From positions 1,116,001 through 1,180,000 of the forward strand of contig OZ257148.1 of NCBI GenBank assembly GCA_965279285.1: DNA of 64,000 nucleotides. Reading direction: 5' to 3'. Numbering within the stretch: the stretch's first letter is position 1; every line of letters begins with the position of its first letter. Source of the DNA: G965279335 sp965279285 (GTDB lineage Bacteria > Pseudomonadota > Gammaproteobacteria > DSM-16500). The position numbers and the translations under genes were made by a program. The notes under the pieces are model-generated. The model saw nothing but the letters and a program-made list of their open reading frames with translations, made no database searches and was not told the origin of the DNA. Below are positions 23,761-34,600 of this stretch, one piece after another.

Positions 23761-26700
23761 ATGCAAAGCACAAGCACATCATCTTCGGCCCCTGTTTCCA
23801 GCACTGCCGTTCCAATGGCAGTGCAGCACACGAAGCGTTCGCTGTATATCAAAGTATTTAAACAAGAATTTATCCGTGAATTGACATTTATCTGGGATGT
23901 GGTTGCTGGTCGCGCAACGGCGCGAGATTCCTTTACAACTAAAATAGCAGGATTACTGAAAAACAATGCGACATCGATTCCGTTGTTAGGAGATGCAATT
24001 GATAAATTTGCGTCTGCCATTGAGTTTGCTGCCAATGAAGTGCGTGATAAAGAAATGGGTGGTTTAGCGAGCATTGTTGATCAGCTGGATTTAAACCACT
24101 TGGATATACTAATGGATGTGGTGGCGCGTGAAGCGTATCGTCGCTATGAATTTTTTATTGAGAACCGCCTGACCGATGATGCAGAAGATGGTGTAATTCC
24201 GTTTGCGAAAGTGGGTGTAGCACGTTGTTTGGAATATTTAGCACGTAAACGCACTCCTGTTGCACCGGCAGGTTGGGTGCGTGAAAAACTTAAGCCAGTA
24301 TTGGGTGATATAAAAACCGCACCTGCTAAATCAGGTGATAAGAAAGATGAAAAAGTTGAACTAAGTGAATCGTTTTTATTGGCCGGTTTAGTAGAAGGAC
24401 GTTCAGGTCAATTTATTCAAGGCTGGACCAATAATAAAGTTAAATTAAACCGTAAAGAAAAAAACTTCTTAGGTCAAGAAAAAACAGTTGAAGTCGATAT
24501 CGAAGATGCCTATGCACGTTCAGCATTTATCCATTTTGATATTAAATTAGAACAATTAACTCAAAAATTATATACGCGTGCAAAAGCACGACACCAAGAA
24601 GGCGGTGGCTGGCAACAAGTGCAAGCGATATTTAAAGGCGAAACAGAATCGCTCTATGATTTTGGTCATGTCAAACACCGTAAGGAAAAAGAATTCCAAA
24701 CCGATCCCTTATGTGGTTATGCGGTGATGCCTTTAAAAGCAATTACTAATCGTTATGATTTTAAAGCGCAAGACGATAAAACCTTTAGTCGAGATTTCCA
24801 ATCTGAATTACAACGCCGTAATTTGAGTGTCGTGCAAATTGATAAAGCGACCCTAAAAAATTACGTGACTTGGTTTCGACAAAATACCCCGTTAGCAAAA
24901 AATACGGTTGCGGATTATTTGTGTTTGAAACAAATTTGGCAGGGTGCAAAATGGGTTATTTGTGCAGATGATTTAACCGGTTTAGATCTTAAAGGTGTTA
25001 ATTTAAGCAACATGGATCTAAGTGGTGCGACATTAGGTGGCGATCTCACCGGCACAAACTTTGCTGATACCTATTTGATTAGCGCCATCTTTAACAAAGG
25101 CACCATTGCTAAGCAAGCCAATTTTAGTCACGCGCATTGCGCGTTTTTGCGCGCTGAAGGTGCAGACTTTACTAGCGCAGATTTTACCCAAGCCAACTTT
25201 TCGTATGCGAAACTTGCTGGAGCAAATGTAACCAGTACCAAATTACTTGGCGCTACTTGGTATCAAGCTGATTTGAAAAATACCAAGAGCGATGTCGATT
25301 TGTTAAAAGAACAACAAACGCAACTCAAACAGTTGGACGCTGATGTCAAACTACAGCGCGCTGAGATGCAACAATTCAGTGAAACCTTAGCGGCACAAAC
25401 CGAAAAGTTAAATCAATTGCGCGAGCAAGTCGATGCGAAGATTCAACAAACTCTGATGACCAATAAAGACAATAAAGATACGGCACAATTGCAATCACTT
25501 AGCGATCAAGTTCAGCAATTAGTGAAGCAACAACAAGCCCGCGCAGTGTTTGAACGCAGTTGCCAAAGCGATGTCAAACAGCTACAACAATTTATCCAGC
25601 AAGCGGCCAGCAAAGATGCATTGGATGAACTAAAACAACAATTACAACAAACGCAGCAACAATTAAAAACCATTCAAAAAAATAATAACCAAGCAACACA
25701 GCAAGTACCGCAGGAATTAGCAAGTCAAATTAATGCTTTGGGAAGTCCATATGCTGCGCTTAAACAAAATTTATTAAAAATTCAAACTGGCATACAACAA
25801 GAATTACAAGCGTTAGCCAAAAAACTAGATGAGTGTTTTAAAGGATTAGAAACACAAATTACTCAAGTTGAAAAACAACTAGCCGCACGTTTGGAGCAAT
25901 TAGAAAAACGTGTCGATGTATTAGAAAAATGGGTAGATGCAGCCAAAAAAGATATAGGTTTTGTTGAGCAAACAGTACCAGTAAAGCTAGCAGAGCTTCG
26001 CAAACGTGCGTTAGAAGATAAAGACACGCAAGATGAACTGGCTAATTACATTCCTGCTTGTGGTGCACACCGTGTTACAGATACTAATACCTTTGATATG
26101 GAAAAAGCAGCTACGGATTTTTTTAAAACAAACAAACAAGTTTTGCTATTATTAGGTAACTCAGGTGGTGGAAAATCTACATTCAATCGTTATTTAGCAA
26201 AAAAACTTTGGGAGAACTATAAAGTAGGTGACCCAATTCCCTTGTTTATCTCCTTGCCAAATTTACACAATCCAGAAAAAGCTCTATTGGTAGAGCATCT
26301 AACCCGTCAAGGTTTTACGGAAAAAGAAATACAATTTATTATTAAAAATCACAAATTAATTTTGATATTGGATGGTTATGATGAGATGCGAATTGGTGAT
26401 CAAATGAACCAATTTAAAAATCTTTACACATCAAATCAACTGGCGAGCTTGCCAAGTCCTGGTTTGAAAATATTAATTAGTTGTCGTACAGAACATTTAA
26501 CTAAAGTTGATCGCTATGAGCGTTATTTTATGCCAGGGCAAAATGAAAAACTTCAGCCCGCAGCGTTTATGGAAATATTTGTTGCGCCTTTTAATATCCA
26601 GCAAATCACGGCATATATTACGAAATACCTGGAATTACATATTGAAAATACTTTAAAAGACATAAGCGCTGAATGGCAGAAAACAGAAACCTATTTGCAA

Positions 26701-27474
26701 AATATTGGTGATTTACCAGGTATGCGCGAGCTTATTACCACGCCATTTTTATTGATGATCGCCATGGATGTGATGCCAGAAATTGTAGAAAAGTATAAAC
26801 ATCTAGATGAAGCAGAACGCTTAAAATTAACCGGTGCTAATCTTTACGATGCTTTTATTAAAAAATGGTTTGAGCGTCAGGCTGATAAATTAATGGTAGA
26901 AGGTGGGTTGCCTGAAGATGGTCATGATGTCATGGATGATTTTATGGATTTTTCAAAAGAATTAGCAAAAGCAATGCACTTTGCCAAAGCCTCCCGTGTT
27001 TATTACAAACCACAATCCAATCTGTTTGAGAAACAAAACCTAAAAGATCAATGGAGTGAGAATTTTTTCAGCGATAAAAATAAAGACATGATGCGTGCTC
27101 GTAAAGGTTGTCCATTGAAAAAAGTTGCACCATTTACCTGGGCATTTATTCATGCTTCTTTGATGGAACATTTTGTCACTAAAGATATTTACGATAATTT
27201 AACGGATGATAGCTCGCTTTCTTCTCAATCGCAGTCAGATTATGGAGATAGCAAATCTGTGTCATCAACCACACGCTCACCAGTTGCAGTTTTCTCCCCA
27301 TCTTCTACTGCTGCCAGCGCTGGTTCACCTAGCAGTAATCAGCAGGCTTTTTTTGCAATGGATGCTAAGAATAACTCAGGAGCAAAGACGACTAATACTG
27401 CGCCTCCACCTATTCCACAACGACCTTCTTTTAAAATGCCAACTGCTGCAGCGCCTGCACTTACAAAGAAATAA
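23761..27474 (+). CDS. NACHT-type NTPase with pentapeptide repeats and long coiled coil
   Basis: This is a STAND/NACHT signal-transduction NTPase by motif. The 1237 residues divide as follows: a helical region of unknown fold (1-400); pentapeptide repeats (about 402-512, A(D/N)LxG-type, for example LDLKGVNLSNMDLSGATLGG); a Gln/Lys-rich coiled coil (about 515-760); a NACHT domain with Walker A GNSGGGKST (799-807) and Walker B LDGYDE (870-875); a helical segment; and a Ser/Pro-rich tail (about 1145-1237) with PPPIPQRP, an SH3-ligand-like motif. AAGG lies nine bases before the ATG. The NACHT part is a clear paralogue of the one at 56532, and the next gene starts 12 bases downstream. There is no signal peptide. 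A NACHT anti-phage sensor and an effector acting in a host cell are both possible. Confidence 0.85.
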   Translation: MQSTSTSSSAPVSSTAVPMAVQHTKRSLYIKVFKQEFIRELTFIWDVVAGRATARDSFTTKIAGLLKNNATSIPLLGDAIDKFASAIEFAANEVRDKEMGGLASIVDQLDLNHLDILMDVVAREAYRRYEFFIENRLTDDAEDGVIPFAKVGVARCLEYLARKRTPVAPAGWVREKLKPVLGDIKTAPAKSGDKKDEKVELSESFLLAGLVEGRSGQFIQGWTNNKVKLNRKEKNFLGQEKTVEVDIEDAYARSAFIHFDIKLEQLTQKLYTRAKARHQEGGGWQQVQAIFKGETESLYDFGHVKHRKEKEFQTDPLCGYAVMPLKAITNRYDFKAQDDKTFSRDFQSELQRRNLSVVQIDKATLKNYVTWFRQNTPLAKNTVADYLCLKQIWQGAKWVICADDLTGLDLKGVNLSNMDLSGATLGGDLTGTNFADTYLISAIFNKGTIAKQANFSHAHCAFLRAEGADFTSADFTQANFSYAKLAGANVTSTKLLGATWYQADLKNTKSDVDLLKEQQTQLKQLDADVKLQRAEMQQFSETLAAQTEKLNQLREQVDAKIQQTLMTNKDNKDTAQLQSLSDQVQQLVKQQQARAVFERSCQSDVKQLQQFIQQAASKDALDELKQQLQQTQQQLKTIQKNNNQATQQVPQELASQINALGSPYAALKQNLLKIQTGIQQELQALAKKLDECFKGLETQITQVEKQLAARLEQLEKRVDVLEKWVDAAKKDIGFVEQTVPVKLAELRKRALEDKDTQDELANYIPACGAHRVTDTNTFDMEKAATDFFKTNKQVLLLLGNSGGGKSTFNRYLAKKLWENYKVGDPIPLFISLPNLHNPEKALLVEHLTRQGFTEKEIQFIIKNHKLILILDGYDEMRIGDQMNQFKNLYTSNQLASLPSPGLKILISCRTEHLTKVDRYERYFMPGQNEKLQPAAFMEIFVAPFNIQQITAYITKYLELHIENTLKDISAEWQKTETYLQNIGDLPGMRELITTPFLLMIAMDVMPEIVEKYKHLDEAERLKLTGANLYDAFIKKWFERQADKLMVEGGLPEDGHDVMDDFMDFSKELAKAMHFAKASRVYYKPQSNLFEKQNLKDQWSENFFSDKNKDMMRARKGCPLKKVAPFTWAFIHASLMEHFVTKDIYDNLTDDSSLSSQSQSDYGDSKSVSSTTRSPVAVFSPSSTAASAGSPSSNQQAFFAMDAKNNSGAKTTNTAPPPIPQRPSFKMPTAAAPALTKK

Positions 27475-27486
27475 TAGGAGAAAATA

Positions 27487-30400
27487 ATGCCAACCCCATA
27501 TGAATATTCTGTGTTCAGTAAATTTGTTTATCATAATTCTAATATACAATTACCTTCGACTAATTGGAAAATATTTAAAACATCAGATTGGTTTAATCTG
27601 GATGGTTATAAAGGCGAGGCTTATAGAAATATTCAAACAAATGAAGTTGTCGTCGCACACAAGGGAACAAATGATATTTTAGATCTTGTGCTGAATGATG
27701 CTCCACTCGCCGCGTGGGATTCGGTAACGTTGCAATACACAGGAAGTGCAAAAACTTTTGTTCAACAAGTTAAAAGTCAGATGACTCTTCTTAGTATTCC
27801 GCATAATAAATTAAGTTATACGGGTCACTCACTAGGTGGTGCGTTAGCGCAAATGTGTTCCGCAGCTGATTCTTTGTTAGGACTGCTAAACAATAACGCA
27901 GTTGTATTTGACAGCCCTGGTGTAACATTGCAGATGTTACAAAATGCGGTTGGTGCTTCTTTTTCTAATCCTGCATCTTTGACTTTAACAAATTATGTTG
28001 CTGCACCTCATGTAGTCAATACTGCCAATACTCACTTTGCAAATCTTATACGTATCTATCCTGTCTATAATCCGAGTGCCATTCCTGAGCTATTAGCTTT
28101 ATCTGTACCAACATATACTTTTGGTTATTCACTTCAACAACACGATATGTTGGCAATTACCAATTTATTTAATCCATTAACCGGCCAAGCAATGGTACAG
28201 AGTTCTCCAGCTTCATGGCCTGCGGGTGGTTATGCTGGTTATAGTAACTATTTTCTTTCGTATGATATTAATCCTGAATATTGGGATTTATATTGCGCTC
28301 GGAAAGGTTCTAATGCTCAGCAAAAATCAAATTTTATCAATACGTATCTTGGAGGTAGGCACAGTCTTAGCAGTGCAGGTGTGACGATAAACGGTGATGC
28401 AAGTGATAATAATATTTGGGGAGCAACTAATGGCGCTGATGTACTTAATGGATACAGCGGAAACGATATTTTAAATGGTCATGGTGGTGATGACACATTA
28501 AACGGTGGCGTAGGTATAGATACTTATGTGTTTGATACCAGCAATTTTGGCCAAGTGCAAATAATAGATTCAGATGGTTTGGGTCGATTAAAATTCGATG
28601 ACACGAACATCAGTGGTACCTTCAAAGAAGCCACAAATAATCCAGGAATATATTTTGCAATTCGACAAGGTAATACCTATGCGTTACAAAAAATTAATAA
28701 CAATGTAGATTTACAATTAACAGTGAATAATCTAAATCCTGCTATCAGTAACGTGATTATAAAAAGCTTTATCAATGGAAATTTAGGTTTAAATCTTGTA
28801 GATGCTCCTGTTGTTCAATATACATTTGGTCCAGAAATCGTAATTGATACCAATCCAGATATTAACGCTGGCCAAAATAATGGTATTGCTTATGGATTTG
28901 TAAAATTAAGCGCACTGATAAATAGTAAGTTTGTAGCAATTTGGATAACTAATCATGTAGTGACCACTGGAGGGACCACTGCATTAACATTGAACGGGCA
29001 AATTTTTAATGCAGATGGTAGTGCAGCTGCAAATAAATTTAATATAGATACAAGTATTGCAGGATTAGCCTCGGTTGATCGATCTTCAATAACAAGTATT
29101 GAAAATGGGAAGTTTGCTGTGGCATGGACACATGCTTATTTTCCGGAACCTTCTCGTCCTGTTAACCAAGCTATGATACAGATATTTAATGCAGATGGCT
29201 CACCACACACAAATAAAATTATTCTGGATCATGATGGTTCTCCTGATACTGATAGTGGACAACCCACTTTATGTTATTTGGGTAATAATAAAGTGTTGGT
29301 TACATTTTATAGTGCTAACGCTGTAGAAAAATTTGCTGTGCTTTTCGATTCAGACGGCAATGTGATGGTGCCTACATTTAATATGAATATTGTACCCTCC
29401 TCAGCAACAACAATACCTATTAATGCGTTTATAGAAAATAATAAATTCGTTAGTGTTTGGTTAAATTATATATCGCCGCCTGATTATATTGATGTTCGAG
29501 CTCAATTCTATGATTTTCATATTAATAAAATAGATAGTGAATTTACCGTCAATCTACCTGTTTATAGGAATGGTATATTATTTGGTCACAGTTTGTATCC
29601 CCCAGCGATAATAAATTTTAGTAATGGAAATTTTATCATTGCCTGGACCAGCGACGGCGCTTGGCAAGATAATCCGACCACTTATGGAATTCGCGCGCAA
29701 AGGTTTGATCGTAATGCTGTTAGAGTAGGAGCTGAATTTATAATTCCAGCAGCATCAACAGCGAGCACTCCAGTTATAAACCCATCCATCGATTCATTAG
29801 ATAGTGGAGGTTATATAGTCACTTGGACTCAACAACGTTTTGTACCCATAAGCCCATATTTTATGGATTATGATATTTATGGACAAATTTTTGATACAAA
29901 TGACAATAATGTAGGTACATCTTTTTTAGTTAATTCAATAATAGCAGGGTATCAAGGGGCTTCTAGTGTTTCTGTGTTGCAAAACGCTAATATTGTTGTC
30001 GGTTGGGAGACCTGCATGGCATCAGCACCATGCGGTGACTCAGCAACAAGCGTAAGTATAAGAATTCTTTCTACCAATAGAATAGCAAATGCTCTCGGTG
30101 ATATAGGACAACCTTTGGTAGGGACAAATAATGCTGATGTACTAAATAGTCCAACGGGTAGTAACGCTATAACAGGCAACGGTGGCGCCGATATTTATGT
30201 CATAAGTCAAGTTGCAAATGCTCGAGCCAGTATCACTGACTTCGAACCTAGCATACAAAAAATTGATCTTACTGCACACCGATCTATTAACGGAATAAAT
30301 GACCTTATAATAACTCCTGGATCAGCAGTTATAAATTTACCGAGTAATCAAACTATTCATGTAGATAATATTGAAGGGACACTCATTCCACAAAACATAA

Positions 30401-31629
30401 CTGCAGATAATTTTATTTTTGCACCAGTAAATCGAGCGCCGATTGCAAGTTGTGCTTTAGTATCAGCTTCGCCGCAAATTAATACTCAGATAACAGTTAA
30501 TCCAGTTGCTTGTGTTGTTGATCCAGATGGCGATACATTAAGTTGGTATTTAGACAATAATCTTAATGATACTCATTTTTTTAATACCACTGATTATGCT
30601 ACCTGGATACAGCAAGATCCTTATAATGGCTTAGTAACAATTATTGTGCCAAACGCAAGATCATATTTCGGAACTTTAATAGCAATGGATCCTTATGGTT
30701 TATCTGTTGAACTTCCTTTTAATATAACCGGCGTTAATATAACAGACACATCTGCCGCTCCTATTGTGAGCAGTAGTGCGGACGAACATGCAGTATTCTC
30801 ATCCAGTGGATTGTCATCTACTGATAGTTCAAGTGCAGATGCTGCAAATGGATTATCGTTTAGTTCCACTGCCGACAGTGCATCTGCGACTAGTGGTAGT
30901 AGCGCAGGAACTGCATCTACAGCAAGTAGTATGCCACCACAAACTTCCGGAGCCAGTCGTCCAACTTCTATACTTGGGACAGCAATCAGTGCAATATTTT
31001 CAGCAGATTTTTTTGCGCAACAGTTTTCTAATAGCTTGATGCTGGGTTCCTATTTTATAAGCCAGCTTTACAAAAATCAGACTGACAAAGCAGACCAATT
31101 GCGACCTTGTAATTCGGTTGATCAAGCTCAACTTAAAAAAACACAAGCGCTAATATTTTTACAAAAAGACACATTTGCAGGATTGAAAAATAGCTTGGCA
31201 GAACAATCTAATTTATTCGTCGATCAATTTGTTTATATTAAAAGCAAATTAGAATGGTTGGAATATTCTGTAGCAGACGCACAGAGTAGCAACAAGGTGA
31301 GTGATAATCTTTTAAAGGAAATTGTACGCGTCACAGAACGTGCTGACGATGTTCTTCTACACCTAAGTCAAATGAACCAGGAATTGAAAAAAATTGCGTG
31401 TGAGCAACGGCCAGTAGATATTCATTATGATGTGGTTAAGAAGCAAATCATAGTAAAGCCATCAGCTACATTATTTGTCAAAACCGATAAACGTGATGAT
31501 AAGCAACTGAAGTATCAACAAATTAATAATCATGCTCAGTTTTGGGCAAGACCTGCGCGCAGTGAGAACAATCTAATAAATAGCAGAGCGCCGAATTTTC
31601 CGGTGGAACCAACACGATTAAATTTTTAG
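27487..31629 (+). CDS. class-3-lipase-like protein with RTX-type repeats
   Basis: The 1380-residue product starts with an alpha/beta-hydrolase of lipase class 3 type. GHSLGG (113-118) supplies nucleophile Ser115, and Asp142 (FDSPG) and His219 (QQHDM) are candidate triad members. A calcium-binding RTX stretch follows (about 302-350, NGYSGNDILNGHGGDDTLNGG). Next is a long beta-rich part (about 400-860) with repeated FNADGS and SGG/NGxF(I/V)(I/V)xW motifs, then a second weaker RTX-like unit (about 868-908). The end has a Ser-rich linker (about 1095-1160), a hydrophobic stretch and a coiled coil. No N-terminal signal peptide is visible; RTX proteins often leave by type I secretion, but no transporter is present here. 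It lies 12 bases after the NACHT gene, so the two are likely one transcription unit. Confidence 0.8.
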   Translation: MPTPYEYSVFSKFVYHNSNIQLPSTNWKIFKTSDWFNLDGYKGEAYRNIQTNEVVVAHKGTNDILDLVLNDAPLAAWDSVTLQYTGSAKTFVQQVKSQMTLLSIPHNKLSYTGHSLGGALAQMCSAADSLLGLLNNNAVVFDSPGVTLQMLQNAVGASFSNPASLTLTNYVAAPHVVNTANTHFANLIRIYPVYNPSAIPELLALSVPTYTFGYSLQQHDMLAITNLFNPLTGQAMVQSSPASWPAGGYAGYSNYFLSYDINPEYWDLYCARKGSNAQQKSNFINTYLGGRHSLSSAGVTINGDASDNNIWGATNGADVLNGYSGNDILNGHGGDDTLNGGVGIDTYVFDTSNFGQVQIIDSDGLGRLKFDDTNISGTFKEATNNPGIYFAIRQGNTYALQKINNNVDLQLTVNNLNPAISNVIIKSFINGNLGLNLVDAPVVQYTFGPEIVIDTNPDINAGQNNGIAYGFVKLSALINSKFVAIWITNHVVTTGGTTALTLNGQIFNADGSAAANKFNIDTSIAGLASVDRSSITSIENGKFAVAWTHAYFPEPSRPVNQAMIQIFNADGSPHTNKIILDHDGSPDTDSGQPTLCYLGNNKVLVTFYSANAVEKFAVLFDSDGNVMVPTFNMNIVPSSATTIPINAFIENNKFVSVWLNYISPPDYIDVRAQFYDFHINKIDSEFTVNLPVYRNGILFGHSLYPPAIINFSNGNFIIAWTSDGAWQDNPTTYGIRAQRFDRNAVRVGAEFIIPAASTASTPVINPSIDSLDSGGYIVTWTQQRFVPISPYFMDYDIYGQIFDTNDNNVGTSFLVNSIIAGYQGASSVSVLQNANIVVGWETCMASAPCGDSATSVSIRILSTNRIANALGDIGQPLVGTNNADVLNSPTGSNAITGNGGADIYVISQVANARASITDFEPSIQKIDLTAHRSINGINDLIITPGSAVINLPSNQTIHVDNIEGTLIPQNITADNFIFAPVNRAPIASCALVSASPQINTQITVNPVACVVDPDGDTLSWYLDNNLNDTHFFNTTDYATWIQQDPYNGLVTIIVPNARSYFGTLIAMDPYGLSVELPFNITGVNITDTSAAPIVSSSADEHAVFSSSGLSSTDSSSADAANGLSFSSTADSASATSGSSAGTASTASSMPPQTSGASRPTSILGTAISAIFSADFFAQQFSNSLMLGSYFISQLYKNQTDKADQLRPCNSVDQAQLKKTQALIFLQKDTFAGLKNSLAEQSNLFVDQFVYIKSKLEWLEYSVADAQSSNKVSDNLLKEIVRVTERADDVLLHLSQMNQELKKIACEQRPVDIHYDVVKKQIIVKPSATLFVKTDKRDDKQLKYQQINNHAQFWARPARSENNLINSRAPNFPVEPTRLNF

Positions 31630-31698
31630 CATTGCTTATAGGACTCATTTTCTGTAAAAAATAGTTGTTTACTGAATCTTAAAAAGGAAATTTATTTT

Positions 31699-34600
31699 AT
31701 GTTCGGCACTCTTCAAGAAGGCATTGCAGTAATTCAAAAACAAATGTTGAGCGATACGCCACCGGAACAAGCGTTATATATTCCGGCGCAAGGTACTCAC
31801 ACCATTTCGCGCGATGAAAAACCTTTTGATTTATATCAGGCACTGACAGAATTTGTGGTATTTGATAATAAAGCTAATGCTGATACTAAAGATTTAAAAA
31901 CAGAAACACGCTGTAAAGTATTGTTGTTATTAGGCGAAACTGGATCGGGCAAAAGTATATTCTGTCAGGATTTAATTGCGCGTCTTTGGCAAAATTATAA
32001 ATCCGGCATGCCCATTCCTTTATTTATTCCGCTAGCGCGTTTACAAGATCCAATTAACAATGCGATTACAGAAACTCTCACTGAATATGGTTTTAGTGTA
32101 GAACAAATAGCGACACTGAAAGCAGAACAGCAATTTATTTTTATTCTCGATGGCTATGATGAAATTCATCAACTTAAAAATCTTTATGTCACCAATAGGT
32201 TAGGGGAGTGGCAAGCGAAAACCATTATCACTTGCCGTAGTCAGTATTTATATCACGTCAATGAATCTGATAAATACTTCATGCCGTTTGCGGCCGAAAA
32301 ACGCCAGCCGCACTTATTACAACAATTGCATGTGGCGCCCTTCGCGGAAAAAGAAATTGTGGCGTATGTGCAGCAATATGAAAAAACAGCGCTCAGTCCT
32401 AATAGTAAAACAATGGCGATTGCCGTTGCTGCAGATACTAAAGATCATAAGAGTGATGATAAAACGGCAGTAGCAATTAATGTGTCAGTGACAGATCAAC
32501 CGCTATTATACCAACAATTAATCAGTGTTCCCGGTTTGTCCTCATTAATTACTACGCCTTTTTTATTACATCTGGCGGTGGAAGCTTTACCTGAAATTTT
32601 AGAAAAAACGAAAGATCAAAAAAGTAATGACCAACCCAACTTCACCCAAGCAGCACTTTATGATGTCTTTATCGCGCGTTGGTTTAAAAGGCAAGAAATA
32701 AAATTACGAACCAGCAAACATATTGATGAAAAAATAGTGGATCCTAAACCTACTTTTTGGAATTTCTGTAAAGCGCTTGCGGTTGCCATGCGCACAGAAC
32801 AAGTGAGTTTAGTCAATTACACGCCAGAAAAAACTTCACGCTTATTTGCAACCGCGGCCACAGCAGCACCCAAAGTTGATCCATGGAAAGATTTTTTTAG
32901 TAACGATGCAGAAACAGAATTACTGCGTTCTGCTTGTCCCTTGCGTAAATTTGGCAAAAATCAATACGGTTTTATTCATGGTTCAATGATTGAATATTTT
33001 GCCACACGCATGATGTATGATGAGTTAATCGCTCAGCCACAAGCTAAGCCTATTATTTTTGCTACAAATAATTTGTCAACAGCAGATAATAAAGATACTA
33101 AAAGTAATACTCCAATCATTCAAAATTCAAATCAACAAACCAATTCAACACCATTGCCCAAAAATGCACTCTACCAAACATTAATCAGCAAAGATGCGAA
33201 CATGATTCAATTCTTAGCGGATCGTGTTGTGCAAGATGAAAAATTTAAACAAAAGCTATTTGAAATTATTGAATTGTCAAAAACCAGTGAACGTCATGCT
33301 ATTGGTGCTGCGAATTCAATTACTGCATTAGCACGCGCAAAAGTCGCTTTTTCAGGCATGGATTTATGCGGCATTCGAATTAATGATGCAGATGTGAGTT
33401 ATGGGATTTTTGATAGCACCAATTTAACTGGCGCGGATTTAAAAAACGTTGATATGCAAGGTACATGGTTGCGTGAAGCAAAATTAAATAATGCGGATAT
33501 GACCGGTGTTGAATTTGGAGAATTACCGTTTTTACAGTTACCTGATTCTGTTTATGCATGTCATTATTCCAATGATGGGCGTTGGCTTGCTGTGGTAAGT
33601 GGAAAAAATATTCATCTTTATGATGCAAACACTAGAAAACTTGAATATATTTTTAAAGGCCATACAAAAACTATTTTAAGTATTAGCTTCAGCCCAAGTG
33701 CCCAACTGTTAATTTCTGGAAGCGAAGATAAAACTATTTGTGTGTGGGATGTGCCCGGTCAAAAAAAGGTGGACCTTCTTGAAGGACATAGTGTTGCAGT
33801 TAAAAGTGTGGTTTTCTGCCTGAACGGAACGCAAGTGGTTTCGTCGGGCGATGAAGATGGCAGTATTCGAGTATGGGATGTATCAAATAAAAAACTTGTT
33901 CATACCTTTAAAGATCACAAAAAAGAAGTGCTTAGTCTTGCTTCTAACCCTAATGGATTGATGCTAGCTTCTGCCGGTGATGATCAAGTAGTGCGATTAT
34001 GGGATATGACAAATAGGACATTACTGCATATTTTTGAGGGACATCTGTCTTCGGTTAAATGTCTCGCTTTCAGTTCGAATGGTCTTATGCTTGCATCAGC
34101 AAGCCACAGTCGGATTCATCTTTGGAATATCCCTAATCGAAATCTAATGCATATTTTTCAGATAAAAACTGCCATCTACAGTGTTGCATTTAGTCCCAAT
34201 GGTAGCTGGTTGGTTTCAGGAAACATGAATAATGATGTTCAACTTTGGGACATAGCTAACCGGAAACTTGCACATACTTTTGAAGGACATACAAGGTATC
34301 TTCTTGCTGTTAGCTTCCATCCTGGAGGAGAGTATATTGCTTCAGGAGGGCTAGATGACACAGTTCGATTGTGGTCTATACCCAAACAAAAGCATCAACC
34401 TATATTTGAAGGGCATACAGAAGATATTAGAAATATTGCTTTTAGTCCTAACAATCAATGGATTGTTTCAGCAAGTTTTGATAGCACTGCTTGTTTATGG
34501 GATGCGGAAAGTGGGAGGCTAAAATATACTTTTAAAACTTATATTTTTGGAACTTTAAGAAGTAGTGGTAATGTTTATGCTGTAGCTTTTAGCCCAGACA

